64,000 bases of DNA from Arthrobacter sp. ISL-5. Lineage in GTDB: Bacteria > Actinomycetota > Actinomycetes > Actinomycetales > Micrococcaceae. Below are positions 8,230 to 17,936 of this stretch, piece by piece. Positions within the stretch are counted from its first letter, which is position 1. The number at the start of each line of letters is the position of its first letter. Below the pieces are notes generated by a model. It did no database searches. It had not been told where the DNA came from and was given only the letters and a program-made list of their open reading frames with translations. The translations under genes and the position numbers were made by a program. The DNA is taken from assembly GCF_018613835.1 (NCBI RefSeq), contig NZ_JAGGPM010000017.1, positions 62,655 through 126,654 on the forward strand, written 5' to 3'.

Positions 8230-9267
8230 ATGGCAACCGAATTAGGCCCGACGCCGGTCAAGGCACCGGCGTCGGGCGGTACCCCCGTACACCATGCGCC
8301 CAAGGGCGTGGGCGAGGATAACAAGATCCTCAGCCAAGGCAGGTGGGCCTCTTGGCTTCTTGCCCCCACCATCATTGCGCTTGCCGTGGTGATCGTTTAT
8401 CCGATCATCAGTGCCATCGTGATGTCCTTCCAGAAGGATGCCGGCCTGGATCCTGCCACCGGCCTGTTTACCGCAGGCGGCTCTGCAGGCCTGCAGAACT
8501 ATGTGAACTGGATCGCGCAGCAGTGCGCCGCCCCCGCCGGCGGCACGGTCGCCTGCCCGCCCGGCACCCTCGGCGGCCAGTTCTGGTCCGCCACCGCTAC
8601 GACGTTTATCTTCACCGTCATCACCGTCACGCTTGAAACCGTGATGGGGTTTTGGATGGCCATGATCATGGCGCGGACCTTCAAGGGCCGCAGCTTGGTG
8701 CGCGCAGCGGTTCTGGTGCCGTGGGCCATCCCCACGGCGGTGACGGCGCAGCTGTGGCTGTTCATCTTCGACTTCCAGGGCATTGCCAACAAGATCTTCA
8801 ACGCGTCCATCCTATGGACTGGCAGCGAGTGGCCTGCCAGGTGGGCGGTCATCATCGCCGACACCTGGAAGACCACGCCGTTCATGGCACTGCTGATCCT
8901 CGCGGGCCTGCAGATCATCCCCGCCGAGGTCTACGAGGCAGCTAAGGTCGACGGCGCCTCCGCCTGGCAACGGTTCCGGATGATCACGCTGCCGCTGGTA
9001 AAGCCAGCGCTGATGGTGGCCATCCTGTTCCGTACTTTGGATGCGCTGCGCATGTTCGACCTTCCGTACATCCTGACGGGCGGCGCGAACAACACCACCA
9101 CGCTGTCCATTCTGGTGATCAATCAGGTCCGCCAGGGGTTCAACGCGGCGGCCGCGCTGTCCACCATCACCTTCTTCATCATCTTTCTTGTCGCTTTCAT
9201 CTTTGTGCGTTTCCTCGGCGCGAACGTCGTGGAGCAAAGCGGCGCCAGCGCTAAGGGGAAGAAATGA
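8230..9267 (+). CDS. ABC sugar permease, MalF type
   Basis: A 345-residue inner-membrane permease with six or so hydrophobic segments and the EAA loop EVYEAAKVDGASAWQRFRMI, which docks with the ATPase. The first helix (WLLAPTIIALAVVIVYPII) follows a roughly 35-residue cytoplasmic lead, and a longer external loop with two Cys (QQCAAPAGGTVACPPG) follows, a possible disulfide. It starts eight bases after the binding-protein gene with only a weak ribosome site, so it probably depends on translation of that gene. Confidence 0.88.
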   Translation: MATELGPTPVKAPASGGTPVHHAPKGVGEDNKILSQGRWASWLLAPTIIALAVVIVYPIISAIVMSFQKDAGLDPATGLFTAGGSAGLQNYVNWIAQQCAAPAGGTVACPPGTLGGQFWSATATTFIFTVITVTLETVMGFWMAMIMARTFKGRSLVRAAVLVPWAIPTAVTAQLWLFIFDFQGIANKIFNASILWTGSEWPARWAVIIADTWKTTPFMALLILAGLQIIPAEVYEAAKVDGASAWQRFRMITLPLVKPALMVAILFRTLDALRMFDLPYILTGGANNTTTLSILVINQVRQGFNAAAALSTITFFIIFLVAFIFVRFLGANVVEQSGASAKGKK

Positions 9268-10154
9268 CCGCCGCGACAACCGAACTGCGTGCGCAGCAGG
9301 ACCGAGGCCGCAAGGCGGCGCAGAACCGGGAAAAATGGGCGCAGGCCCGCACGTACATCAGTGCGTTAGTGATCCTGATTTGGTGCCTGGCGCCGGCGTA
9401 CTGGATGGTCGTAGTGGCCTTCCGCGAGGTCGGCTTCACGTACGACACCTCGTTTTTCCCCACCCATGTCACCCTGGATAACTTCATCACGGCGTTCGAC
9501 ACGTCATTTGGCAACAGGTTCGGTCAGGCCCTGCTGAACAGCGTGTTCATCGGCGTGGTGGTCACTGCCGTCTCGCTGCTGATCGGCGTTTTTGCCGCGT
9601 ATGCGCTGGCCCGGCTGAACTTCAAGTTCAAGTTCCTGGTGCTGGGCTTCATCTTGGGCGCCTCGATGTTTCCGGGCGTCGCGCTCATCACCCCGCTGTT
9701 CCAGCTGTTCACCAATATCGGCTGGATGGGCACGTACCAGGCCCTGATCATCCCGAATATCTCGTTCGTACTGCCGCTGACCGTCTACACCATGACCTCC
9801 TTCTTCCGCGAAATGCCGTGGGAACTTGAGGAATCGGCCCGGGTTGACGGGTGCACGCAGGGACAGGCGTTCAGGAAGGTGATCATGCCGCTGGCGGCGC
9901 CGGCCATCTTCACCACGGCCATCCTGGCGTTCATTTCCTCTTGGAACGAATTCCTGATTGCCAGCCAGTTGTCAAGTGATGCAACCCAGCCGGTAACGGT
10001 GGCTATCGCCAACTTCGCCGGGGCGCAGCCGCAGCAGATCCCGTACACGGCCATCATGGCGGCCGGTACCATCGTCACTATTCCGCTGGTCATCGTGGTG
10101 CTGGTGTTCCAGCGCAAGATCGTGGCCGGGCTGACGGCAGGCGCAGTCAAATGA
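9264..10154 (+). CDS. ABC sugar permease, MalG type
   Basis: A 296-residue membrane protein forming the second half of the transport channel. The EAA loop reads ELEESARVDGCTQGQAFRKV and the C-terminus ends in the typical FQRKIVAGLTAGAVK. It overlaps the MalF-type gene by 4 bp (ATGA). No ATP-binding subunit gene is found anywhere in this locus, so the importer must borrow a shared ATPase of the MsiK kind encoded elsewhere, as is common in actinobacteria. Confidence 0.88.
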   Translation: MTAATTELRAQQDRGRKAAQNREKWAQARTYISALVILIWCLAPAYWMVVVAFREVGFTYDTSFFPTHVTLDNFITAFDTSFGNRFGQALLNSVFIGVVVTAVSLLIGVFAAYALARLNFKFKFLVLGFILGASMFPGVALITPLFQLFTNIGWMGTYQALIIPNISFVLPLTVYTMTSFFREMPWELEESARVDGCTQGQAFRKVIMPLAAPAIFTTAILAFISSWNEFLIASQLSSDATQPVTVAIANFAGAQPQQIPYTAIMAAGTIVTIPLVIVVLVFQRKIVAGLTAGAVK

Positions 10155-10417
10155 CGGACGGAGCAGCACCGCAGGGCAAGAAGCCGGCAGCCGGGATCGG
10201 GCATAAGCGGGTCCGCTCCGGCGAGGACTTCGACATCATCATCGGATTCCTCGGCTTCTGGGCAGTGGTGCTGCTCGTCGTTACGGTCTGGATGGAGCTC
10301 ACCGCCCAGCCGGCACTCGGGTGGGCGCTGGGCCTGCTGGCCACGCTCTTGGCGCTGTACGGGATGATCAGGCTGCGCAGGCGCCTTCCCGCACGCACGG
10401 CTACGCGCCGCAGCTGA
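10151..10417 (+). CDS. Small membrane protein of the alpha-glucoside operon
   Basis: An 88-residue protein with a charged N-terminal part, two membrane helices (about residues 32-50 and 55-73) and a basic tail RLRRRLPARTATRRS. It overlaps the preceding permease gene by 4 bp (ATGA), which ties it to the transporter. I do not recognise a family. It could help assemble or tune the permease, but this is only suggested by position. Confidence 0.65.
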   Translation: MTDGAAPQGKKPAAGIGHKRVRSGEDFDIIIGFLGFWAVVLLVVTVWMELTAQPALGWALGLLATLLALYGMIRLRRRLPARTATRRS

Positions 10418-10497
10418 GCGCGGCCAGACTAAAATGGTTTGTTGCCGCTGGGAGAACATCATGGCGGAAATCTGCATAGGGGCTTTGAGGGGATACC

Positions 10498-11550
10498 GTG
10501 GCGCGCACAACTGACCGGGCACAGCGCGGCGGCCACTCCGGAGTAAGCATCGAGGACGTGGCCGCGGCAGCCGGAGTGTCCACGGCAACCGTGTCCCGCG
10601 CCGTGCGCGGCCTGCCCAGGGTTTCCCCGGCCACTCGGGAAAAAATTCTCGAAGTGGCCAGTGCCCTGGGGTACGTGGCGTCGTCGTCGGCGTCGGGCCT
10701 GGCCACCGGCCGCACCAAGACCATCGGTGTGCTGGCGCCCTTTGTGAGCCGCTGGTTCTTCTCGAAAGCCATCGAGGGCGCCGACCGCGAACTCCACGCG
10801 CGCCAGTACAACCTGTCCCTGTTCAACCTGGGGGGCCACGGCAGCCACCGCGAGCGGCTCTTCAGCAAGACCATGGTCTACAAGCAGATAGACGCCCTGC
10901 TGGTCCTGTGTATGGCGCTCACGCACGAGGAACTGGAACACCTGCAGAAGATCGAGATCCCGCTGGTGGTGGTGGGCGGGCATGTGGAGGAATGCGCCTA
11001 CATCGGCATCGACGACTACGCTGCCGCCTCCACTGCCGTCAAGCACCTGATCGACCTCGGCCACCGCGATATTGCCCTGCTCCACGGGGACGACGAAACG
11101 GACCTTAACTTCGATGTCCCGCGCGTCCGCATCCTGGCCTTCCAGGACGTGATGACTGCGGCGGGACTAGAGGTCCGTCCGGAGTGGGACGAGTGGGGCG
11201 ACTTCACCCTCCGCAGCGGCCAGGAGGCGTTCCGGCGGCTGTGGGGCCAGCCGGGATCCAAGCCGACCGCCATCTTCTGTGCCTCCGACGAAATGGCCAT
11301 GGGGGTCATCTTCGAAGCGAACCGCGTGGGTGTCCGGATTCCCGAGGACCTGTCCGTGATCGGGATCGACGACCACGATTTCTCCGACGCCTTGGGCCTT
11401 ACCACCGTGGGCCAGCGGCCGGACGAACAGGCCGAACTGGCCACGAAAATGCTACTGGACGAATTGGTGGGGATCGCCGGCTCCGTGCATTCCGCCGTCG
11501 CGCCCCACAAACTCATCGTCAGACGCACGACGGCGCCGCCGCGCGCATAG
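10498..11550 (+). CDS. LacI-family regulator of the alpha-glucoside locus
   Basis: A 350-residue LacI/GalR regulator. The N-terminal helix-turn-helix and hinge (VSIEDVAAAAGVSTATVSRAVRG then LGYVASSSASGLATGRT) are followed by a sugar-binding domain with YIGIDDYAAA and SVIGIDDHDF. GTG start with gagggga upstream. It probably senses the imported alpha-glucoside and represses from the site at 6833-6846. It is transcribed in the importer direction with an 80-bp gap, so it may be partly co-transcribed. Confidence 0.88.
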   Translation: MARTTDRAQRGGHSGVSIEDVAAAAGVSTATVSRAVRGLPRVSPATREKILEVASALGYVASSSASGLATGRTKTIGVLAPFVSRWFFSKAIEGADRELHARQYNLSLFNLGGHGSHRERLFSKTMVYKQIDALLVLCMALTHEELEHLQKIEIPLVVVGGHVEECAYIGIDDYAAASTAVKHLIDLGHRDIALLHGDDETDLNFDVPRVRILAFQDVMTAAGLEVRPEWDEWGDFTLRSGQEAFRRLWGQPGSKPTAIFCASDEMAMGVIFEANRVGVRIPEDLSVIGIDDHDFSDALGLTTVGQRPDEQAELATKMLLDELVGIAGSVHSAVAPHKLIVRRTTAPPRA

Positions 11551-11611
11551 CGGGCCGGGGAACCGGCCGCCGGTCCGCCGGTGGGGGACCTCCAGCGGCC
11601 GGCGTCCGCAA

Positions 11612-11637
11612 GGAAACCGGGTCAGGAAACCGGGTCA
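11612..11637. repeat. 13-bp perfect tandem duplication at a gene end
   Basis: The unit ggaaaccgggtca occurs twice head to tail. The second copy includes the stop codon of the minus-strand gene that ends at 11635. It is probably a slippage duplication without known function. Confidence 0.6.
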
Positions 11638-12537
11638 GGAAGCGCGCGCCAGCTGGCGGATGGGGATCCAGCGCGAGGCGAGCCTGCGGTAGGCGGCGGC
11701 CGCGCCGGTCATGTCGCCCTCGGCGAGGCACTCGATCCCCAGGCGCACGTCCATGGGGGAGTCGTCCGGGTAGACCTTGTCCGCCACGGCCCCATAGTCC
11801 AGTTCCACCATGGAATCCGCATGGAACAGCTCCAGCCATTCGGTGAGCTGGGTCAGGTCATCCAGCATGTCCAGGTCGGGCGCCGCCAGGGCCAGGTTGG
11901 CCACCGCGTAGCGCACCCTGTCCAGCGCCTCGGCTATGGGCGCCCACACCCGGACGGTGAGGATCCTGCCGCCGGCCTCCACCACGTCCTGCGGGTCAGA
12001 CTCCAGGAACAGCGAGAACCAGCTGAAGGGGATTCCCCAGGTGGAAGCCCGGGTGTGCACCCGGGTAATGCCATCGCGGGCGTTGACCTGGTCGATCCGT
12101 TCCTGGTGCCGGTCCCGCTGCTCCTCGGGTATCAGCAATTCGGCCAGAGGGCCGTGGATTCCTTCCATGAGCGCGTTGGCAGCCAGCCCGGCCCGCAGCA
12201 CAAGCTGGCTGGGGCAGTACAGCAGGGCGGCGCCGTCGGACGTTTCCCCGCCGGCAGGGTCCTTCGTGGCGTCGTCCCCGACCGGAAAACCCGGCGCCCG
12301 GGTGACACGCACCAGATCTGTCCGTCCCGTGGGGAACGGATCTCCGCCGGGCCGCGTGATCCGGCCCAGCGAGGCCAGCAGCTCGGCGTTTTCGACCGCG
12401 GCGCGCGAAACTGCCCGCTTGCCTGCGGCTTTGAGGCCGGCTCGCTGGTCTTCCGGGAAAGCCTCCAGCGGTTCGTAGACCCGGAGCGTGGACGAGAACG
12501 GCAGCCCGGCCTGCCCCCGGTAAAGGTTTCCCGTCAT
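11635..12537 (-). CDS. Conserved-type cytoplasmic protein, function unknown
   Basis: I do not recognise this 300-residue protein. It has no signal peptide or membrane helix. Visible segments include LYCPSQLVLRAGLAANALMEG in the middle, TRASTWGIPFSWFSLFL, and an acidic helical C-terminal half (LDMLDDLTQLTEWLELFHADSM). Coding character is clear and base use matches the neighbours. It is convergent with the LacI gene and lies just downstream of the exonuclease gene on the same strand, with a gap of about 33 bp, so the two may be co-transcribed. Confidence 0.65.
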   Translation of the reverse strand: MTGNLYRGQAGLPFSSTLRVYEPLEAFPEDQRAGLKAAGKRAVSRAAVENAELLASLGRITRPGGDPFPTGRTDLVRVTRAPGFPVGDDATKDPAGGETSDGAALLYCPSQLVLRAGLAANALMEGIHGPLAELLIPEEQRDRHQERIDQVNARDGITRVHTRASTWGIPFSWFSLFLESDPQDVVEAGGRILTVRVWAPIAEALDRVRYAVANLALAAPDLDMLDDLTQLTEWLELFHADSMVELDYGAVADKVYPDDSPMDVRLGIECLAEGDMTGAAAAYRRLASRWIPIRQLARAS

Positions 12538-12570
12538 GAGTGCCTGCCTGTCATCGGCGTTGAGTCCCCA

Positions 12571-13377
12571 TCAGTCGGCCAGTTCCACGATTACCGGCGC
12601 GTGGTCAGAGGCGCCCTTGCCCTTGCGTTCCTCGCGGTCGATTGAGGCGCCGGTGACACGGGCCGCAAGGGCAGGGGAGGCCAGGATGAAGTCGATCCGC
12701 ATGCCTTCCTTCTTCGGGAAGCGCAGCTGCGTGTAGTCCCAGTAGGTGTAGACGCCCGGACCCGGGGTGTGGGGGCGCACGACGTCGGAGTAGCCGACGG
12801 CTTCGAAGGCGCGGAACGCGGCGCGCTCGGGCTCGCTGACGTGGGTGAGGCCCTGGGCGAGGAACATGTCGATGTCCCAGACGTCGTCGTCCGTGGGCGC
12901 GATGTTCCAGTCGCCCATCAGGGCGATCTGGGCCTCGGGGCTCTCGGAGACCCAGCCGGCGGCATGGTTCTTGAGGGCGTCCAGCCACTCGAGCTTGTAC
13001 GGCATGTGCTCGTCGTCGAGGGCGCGGCCGTTGGGGACGTACAGGCTCCAGATCCGGACTCCGCCGCAGGTGGCCGCCATGGCGCGGGCTTCCTGGATGG
13101 GGTCCTTGCCCGCCTTGCCGAACACCGGCTGGTCCACGAAGGCGCGCTCGACGTCCTCGAGGCCCACCCGGGAGGCAATCGCCACGCCGTTCCACTGGTT
13201 GACGCCGTAGTGCGCCACCTCGTAGCCCATCCGTTCGAACAGCTCCCACGGAAAGTTGTCGTCCTTGCACTTCGTTTCCTGGATGGCCAGGACATCGCAG
13301 TCAGTGCGCTGCAGCCAAGCCTCCACACGGTCGGCGCGGGCACGGAGCGAGTTCACATTCCAGGTAGCAATCTTCAC
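12571..13377 (-). CDS. xthA: Exodeoxyribonuclease III
   Basis: A 268-residue exonuclease III/AP endonuclease of the endonuclease-exonuclease-phosphatase superfamily. Metal and catalytic motifs are in place: WNVNSLRAR with Asn7, IQETK with Glu34, GDWNIAP with Asp156 and Asn158, and the C-terminal SDHAPV with His259. It repairs abasic sites and degrades 3' ends in double-stranded DNA. Length is normal for the family and the ATG start aligns with the usual MKIATWN opening. Confidence 0.95.
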   Translation of the reverse strand: MKIATWNVNSLRARADRVEAWLQRTDCDVLAIQETKCKDDNFPWELFERMGYEVAHYGVNQWNGVAIASRVGLEDVERAFVDQPVFGKAGKDPIQEARAMAATCGGVRIWSLYVPNGRALDDEHMPYKLEWLDALKNHAAGWVSESPEAQIALMGDWNIAPTDDDVWDIDMFLAQGLTHVSEPERAAFRAFEAVGYSDVVRPHTPGPGVYTYWDYTQLRFPKKEGMRIDFILASPALAARVTGASIDREERKGKGASDHAPVIVELAD

Positions 13378-13498
13378 AGTTCCTAACTTACCGAACTTAG
13401 GCCCTGGACGGATGGTGGCGGTTGGGTGCCGGGGTGCCCGTCCCGCATTCCTGGACTCTGGAATTTAGTAGGAAGTCCGAGTATATTCAGCTCCAAGA

Positions 13499-13510
13499 TG
13501 ACCCAGGTCA
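13499..13510. promoter_or_regulatory. Short inverted repeat before the valine operon
   Basis: TGACC-CA-GGTCA lies 22 bp before the mmsA start, just upstream of the ribosome site aaaggag. Its position would block elongation or initiation if a regulator bound. No regulator gene for the operon is adjacent, so the partner is unknown. Confidence 0.35.
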
Positions 13511-13531
13511 CATGCAAAGGAGCATTCCACC

Positions 13532-15031
13532 ATGGTGCGCGAACTGTCCCACTACGTTGACGGCCGGAGGGTCGAGGGAACCTCCGGGAGATTCAGCGAC
13601 GTCTATGACCCCTGCACGGGCGAGGTCCAGGCCAAGCTTCCGCTGGCCAGCGCGGAGGAGGTCCGGAACATCATCTCCAGCGCGGAAAAGGCCCAGCTGG
13701 AGTGGGGCGCCATGAACCCGCAGCGCCGCGGCCGGATCCTGCTTAAGTTTGTGGACCTCGTGAACGAGCACTTGGACGAGCTGGCCAGGCTCCTCTCCTC
13801 TGAGCACGGCAAGACCGTTCCGGATGCCAAGGGGGACATCCAACGCGGCATCGAGGTGGTGGAGTTCGCCGCCGGAGCGCCGCATCTGCTCAAGGGTGAG
13901 TTTTCGGACGACGCTGGTTCGGGCATTGACGTTCATTCCATGCGCCAGCCGCTGGGCGTGGTGGCGGGCATTACGCCGTTCAACTTCCCCGCCATGATCC
14001 CGCTCTGGAAGTCCGGTCCCGCGCTGGCTGCGGGCAACGCCTTCATCCTTAAGCCCTCCGAGCGGGATCCCTCCGTGCCCCTTCGCCTGGCCGAGCTCTT
14101 CACCGAGGCGGGCGTGCCGGACGGCGTGTTCAACGTGGTCAACGGGGACAAGGAAGCAGTGGACGCGCTCCTTGAGGACCGCCGCGTCAAGGCGATCGGC
14201 TTCGTGGGGTCCACGCCGATTGCCCAGTACATCTATGCCACGGCCGCCGCCCACGGCAAGCGGGCGCAGTGCTTCGGCGGCGCCAAAAACCACATGGTGA
14301 TCATGCCGGACGCGGACCTCGACATGGCCGCGGACGCCCTGATCGGCGCGGGGTACGGTTCCGCAGGCGAACGCTGTATGGCCATCTCGGTGGCTGTTCC
14401 CGTGGGGGAGGACACTGCGGACAGGCTCGTCTCACGGCTCCAGGAAAGGATCAAGGGACTGAAGGTAGGCCACAGCCTGGACAAGGATTCCGACTTCGGG
14501 CCCGTCGTGGCGGCCGCCGCGAAGGAGCGGATCGAGGGGTATATCCAGTCCGGCGTCGACGACGGCGCCACCCTGGTGACTGACGGCCGCGGCCTCACCG
14601 TGGAAGGGTATGAGGGCGGCTTCTGGGTGGGCCCCACGCTCTTCGACAACGTCACCAAGGACATGAAGATCTACAAGGAGGAGATCTTCGGCCCCGTGCT
14701 GAGCGTCCTCCGCGCGGCCGACTACGACGAAGCCCTGCGGCTTTGCAGCGAGCACGAGTTCGGCAACGGCGTGGCCATCTTCACGCGCGACGGCGATGCC
14801 GCCCGCGACTTCGCCAGCCGCGTGCAGGTGGGCATGGTGGGAGTCAACGTTCCCATTCCGGTGCCCATCGCCTACTACACTTTCGGCGGCTGGAAATCCT
14901 CCGGCTTCGGGGACCTCAACCAGCACGGCGCCGATGCTTTCCGCTTCTACACCAAGACCAAGACAGTGACCACCCGCTGGCCTTCGGGCATCCGTCAGGG
15001 CGCCAGTTTCATCATGCCGGAAGGAAGCTGA
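13532..15031 (+). CDS. mmsA: Methylmalonate-semialdehyde dehydrogenase
   Basis: This 499-residue aldehyde dehydrogenase has the CoA-acylating MmsA signature: TPFNFP with Asn151 and GSAGERCMAIS with catalytic Cys282, and it lacks the Glu of hydrolytic ALDHs at the usual place. It oxidises methylmalonate semialdehyde to propionyl-CoA at the end of valine degradation, and can serve myo-inositol degradation in other bacteria; here the neighbours point to valine. ATG with aaaggagc upstream. The stop codon overlaps the next start (TGATG). Confidence 0.92.
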   Translation: MVRELSHYVDGRRVEGTSGRFSDVYDPCTGEVQAKLPLASAEEVRNIISSAEKAQLEWGAMNPQRRGRILLKFVDLVNEHLDELARLLSSEHGKTVPDAKGDIQRGIEVVEFAAGAPHLLKGEFSDDAGSGIDVHSMRQPLGVVAGITPFNFPAMIPLWKSGPALAAGNAFILKPSERDPSVPLRLAELFTEAGVPDGVFNVVNGDKEAVDALLEDRRVKAIGFVGSTPIAQYIYATAAAHGKRAQCFGGAKNHMVIMPDADLDMAADALIGAGYGSAGERCMAISVAVPVGEDTADRLVSRLQERIKGLKVGHSLDKDSDFGPVVAAAAKERIEGYIQSGVDDGATLVTDGRGLTVEGYEGGFWVGPTLFDNVTKDMKIYKEEIFGPVLSVLRAADYDEALRLCSEHEFGNGVAIFTRDGDAARDFASRVQVGMVGVNVPIPVPIAYYTFGGWKSSGFGDLNQHGADAFRFYTKTKTVTTRWPSGIRQGASFIMPEGS

Positions 15032-16149
15032 TGACCGGATCATCCCCTGACGCCAGCCCCGCAGACGCAGTTCCTGGGGACGCAGTTCCCGAGGAAGCCA
15101 CGCCCGAAGAAGTGCTGTTCGAACGGCGCGGCCACCTCGGTGTGGTGACGTTGAACCGGCCCAAGGCGGTCAACGCGCTCACCGCGGGGATGGTGTCGGC
15201 GATGCTGGATCAGCTGACCGCCTGGTCGGACGACGACGGCGTGGCCGCCGTTCTGGTGCAGGGTTCCGGTGAGCGCGGATTGTGCGCCGGCGGCGACATC
15301 GTGGCCATTTACCGGGACATGCTGGCGGGAGGGGACGAAACGGCCGGCTTCTGGGAGGCGGAATACCGGCTGAATTCGCTCATCGCGCGCTACCCGAAGC
15401 CCTACGTGGCGTTCATGGACGGGCTGGTGCTGGGCGGCGGCGTGGGCATCTCGGCCCACGGCTCCGTGCGCATCGTCACCGAGCGGACCCGGACGGGCAT
15501 GCCCGAGACCACCATAGGCTTCGTGCCCGACGTCGGCGGCACGCTGCTGCTCTCGCGCTCGCCGGGGGAGTCCGGCGCCCACGCGGCCCTGACAGGGGCA
15601 CACCTGAGCGGCGCCGATGCGCTGTTCCTGGGCCTCGCGGACCACTTCGTTCCGTCCGGAAGGCTCGCCGACCTCGCAGCGGCGCTGGAAAACGAAACCG
15701 CGGAAGCCGCCGTCGGGCGTTTTTCCGATGAGGCCCCCGCCTCCGGACTGGAGGCACAGCGGCACTGGATTGACGCCTGTTATGCCACGGATGACGCCGA
15801 GGAAATCGTCCGGCGGCTACGTGCCGCGGGCGGGGAGGCCGCGGAGGCTGCGGACACCATTGAGGCGAAGTCGCCCACGGCAGTCAAGGTGACACTGGCA
15901 TCGCTGCGCCGGGTCAGGGGGCTGAGCCTCGACGAAGCGCTCGCCCAGGAGTACCGTGTGGGACTGCGCTGCCTGGCCGGCCCGAACTTCCGTGAGGGAA
16001 TACGCGCGCAGGTGGTGGACAAGGACCGCAACCCGAACTGGCGGCCGGGCACCCTCGCGGAAGTGCGCGCTGACGACGTCGAGAGGTACTTTGCGCCGTT
16101 GGGGGACAGGGAGCTGGTTCTTTTGGAGAAGGAGACGGGTCATGCCTGA
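15031..16149 (+). CDS. 3-hydroxyisobutyryl-CoA hydrolase
   Basis: A 372-residue crotonase-fold protein of HIBCH type. The oxyanion-hole motifs GLCAGGDIVAIY and MDGLVLGGGVGIS, and the hydrolase-type GFVPDVGGTLLLSR, are present, and the C-terminal half is longer than in plain hydratases (VKVTLASLRRVRGLSLDEALAQEYR, NWRPGTLAEV). It releases CoA from 3-hydroxyisobutyryl-CoA in valine breakdown. The first 25 or so residues are an Ala/Pro/Asp-rich extension. Start is the ATG sharing a base with the mmsA stop; the product feeds MmsB encoded next. Confidence 0.88.
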   Translation: MTGSSPDASPADAVPGDAVPEEATPEEVLFERRGHLGVVTLNRPKAVNALTAGMVSAMLDQLTAWSDDDGVAAVLVQGSGERGLCAGGDIVAIYRDMLAGGDETAGFWEAEYRLNSLIARYPKPYVAFMDGLVLGGGVGISAHGSVRIVTERTRTGMPETTIGFVPDVGGTLLLSRSPGESGAHAALTGAHLSGADALFLGLADHFVPSGRLADLAAALENETAEAAVGRFSDEAPASGLEAQRHWIDACYATDDAEEIVRRLRAAGGEAAEAADTIEAKSPTAVKVTLASLRRVRGLSLDEALAQEYRVGLRCLAGPNFREGIRAQVVDKDRNPNWRPGTLAEVRADDVERYFAPLGDRELVLLEKETGHA

Positions 16150-17119
16150 CGATGCAACACCGGATGTAGCGGGAACGGCGGACGATTCGGCGGCCAGGAT
16201 GGAAGCGGCCAGGAAGGAACATATCGCCTTCCTCGGGATGGGTCACATGGGCGGGCCCATGGCCGTCAACCTGGTCAAAGCGGGCTATCCGGTCACCGGA
16301 TTCGACGTCGTGCCCGCGGCGGTGGAGGCCGCGCGGGAGCACGGCGTACCTGTCGCCGCCAGCGCCGCCGAAGCCGTCGCCGGGGCTGACGTTGTGCTCA
16401 CGATGTTCCCGAGCGGGCAGCATGTGCTGGACGCGTACCTCGGCACCGAGGGGCAGCCCGGGCTGCTCGCCACCGCCGGGGCGGACACCATGTTCCTGGA
16501 CTGCTCCACCATCAACGTGGACGAGGCCAGGGAAGCGGCCAGGCTGGCCCTGGACGCCGGGCACCGCTCCGTGGACGCGCCGGTCTCCGGTGGCGTTGTC
16601 GGCGCCGAAGCCGGCACGCTGACGTTCATGGTGGGCGCGCTGCCGGAGGACTTTGAGGCGGTCCGGCCCATGCTGGACGTGATGGGCAAGCGGGCGGTCC
16701 TGTGCGGAGAGCACGGCGCGGGCCAAGCGGCGAAGATCTGCAACAACCTCATCCTGGGCGTGTCCATGATCGCGGTGAGCGAGGCATTCGTCCTGGGCGA
16801 GAAGCTGGGGCTGACGCATCAGGCCCTGTTCGACGTCGCCTCCGCGGCTTCGGGCCAGTGCTGGGCGCTCACCACGTACTGCCCGGTCCCGGGACCTGTG
16901 CCCACCAGTCCGGCCAACCGGGACTATCAGCCCGGATTCGCCGGTGCCCTGATGGCAAAGGACCTGAAACTGGCACTGAATGCCGTCCAAAGCACGGGCG
17001 TGGCTGCCCGGATGGGACCGCTCGCCTCTGAAATCTACGATGCTTTCTCCGCTGAGGGCGGCGCCGGCCGCGACTTTTCCGGCATCATCACCGACATTCG
17101 GGACAAATCCGGACAGTAG
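16142..17119 (+). CDS. mmsB: 3-hydroxyisobutyrate dehydrogenase
   Basis: A 325-residue NAD-dependent beta-hydroxyacid dehydrogenase. The Rossmann motif FLGMGHMGGPM starts near residue 30, the substrate motif SVDAPVSGGVVGAEAGTLTFMVG follows at about 143, and the catalytic Lys198 is in GAGQAAKICNN. It turns 3-hydroxyisobutyrate into methylmalonate semialdehyde, the MmsA substrate. It overlaps the hydrolase gene by 8 bp. A polar 25-residue N-terminal extension precedes the usual start; an internal start cannot be excluded. Confidence 0.9.
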   Translation: MPDDATPDVAGTADDSAARMEAARKEHIAFLGMGHMGGPMAVNLVKAGYPVTGFDVVPAAVEAAREHGVPVAASAAEAVAGADVVLTMFPSGQHVLDAYLGTEGQPGLLATAGADTMFLDCSTINVDEAREAARLALDAGHRSVDAPVSGGVVGAEAGTLTFMVGALPEDFEAVRPMLDVMGKRAVLCGEHGAGQAAKICNNLILGVSMIAVSEAFVLGEKLGLTHQALFDVASAASGQCWALTTYCPVPGPVPTSPANRDYQPGFAGALMAKDLKLALNAVQSTGVAARMGPLASEIYDAFSAEGGAGRDFSGIITDIRDKSGQ

Positions 17120-17156
17120 TCTGATGTTTTCATCACCAAGCACCTAAGGGGCATGC

Positions 17157-17936
17157 ATGACGCAGAAGTACGGCAATATTCTGGTGGAGCGCCGCGGGCG
17201 CGTTGGCCTTGTAACTCTGAACAGGCCCGAGGCACTGAACGCGCTGAACAAGGCGACCCTGGATGAGCTCGTAACCGCCGTGTCTGCGATGGACACGGAC
17301 CCCGGCGTGGGCGCCGTGGTGATCACGGGGTCGGGCAAGGCGTTCGCCGCCGGGGCCGACATCAAGGAAATGGCCTCCCAGGGCTACATGGAGATGTACG
17401 ACGCCGACTGGTTCCGCGGGTGGGAGGACCTCACCAGGCTGCGCATACCGCTGATCGCCGCCGTGTCCGGCTTCGCCCTGGGCGGGGGCTGCGAACTGGC
17501 CATGATGTGCGACTTCATCATCGCCGGTGACAACGCCAAGTTCGGCCAGCCGGAAATCAACCTGGGGGTGCTGCCGGGGATGGGCGGCTCCCAGCGGCTC
17601 ACCCGCGCTGTGGGCAAGGCCAAGGCCATGGACATGATTCTCACTGGCCGGTTCATCGATGCGGATGAGGCGGAGCGGTCCGGGCTGGTGGCCAGGGTGG
17701 TGCCCGCCGGCGATGCCGTGGAGGAGGCGCTGAAAGCCGCCGCGGTGATCGCGTCCAAGTCCAAGCCGGCGGCCATGCTGGCCAAGGAAGCCGTCAACGC
17801 GTCCTTCGAGACGGGGCTGGCGCAGGGCGTGCTGTTCGAGCGCCGGCTGTTCCATTCGCTCTTCGCCACCGAGGACCAGAAGGAAGGCATGGCGGCATTC
17901 TCGGAGAAGCGCCAGCCGGAGTTCAGGCACCGGTGA
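17157..17936 (+). CDS. Enoyl-CoA hydratase
   Basis: A 259-residue crotonase. Typical parts are the oxyanion region [26 protein letters not shown] with the first catalytic Glu, and [18 protein letters not shown] with the second. It hydrates an enoyl-CoA, here most likely methacrylyl-CoA, which would supply the hydrolase encoded two genes upstream and complete this part of valine degradation. It starts 37 bp after mmsB with a recognisable site (aagggg) and is probably in the same operon. Confidence 0.9.
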   Translation: MTQKYGNILVERRGRVGLVTLNRPEALNALNKATLDELVTAVSAMDTDPGVGAVVITGSGKAFAAGADIKEMASQGYMEMYDADWFRGWEDLTRLRIPLIAAVSGFALGGGCELAMMCDFIIAGDNAKFGQPEINLGVLPGMGGSQRLTRAVGKAKAMDMILTGRFIDADEAERSGLVARVVPAGDAVEEALKAAAVIASKSKPAAMLAKEAVNASFETGLAQGVLFERRLFHSLFATEDQKEGMAAFSEKRQPEFRHR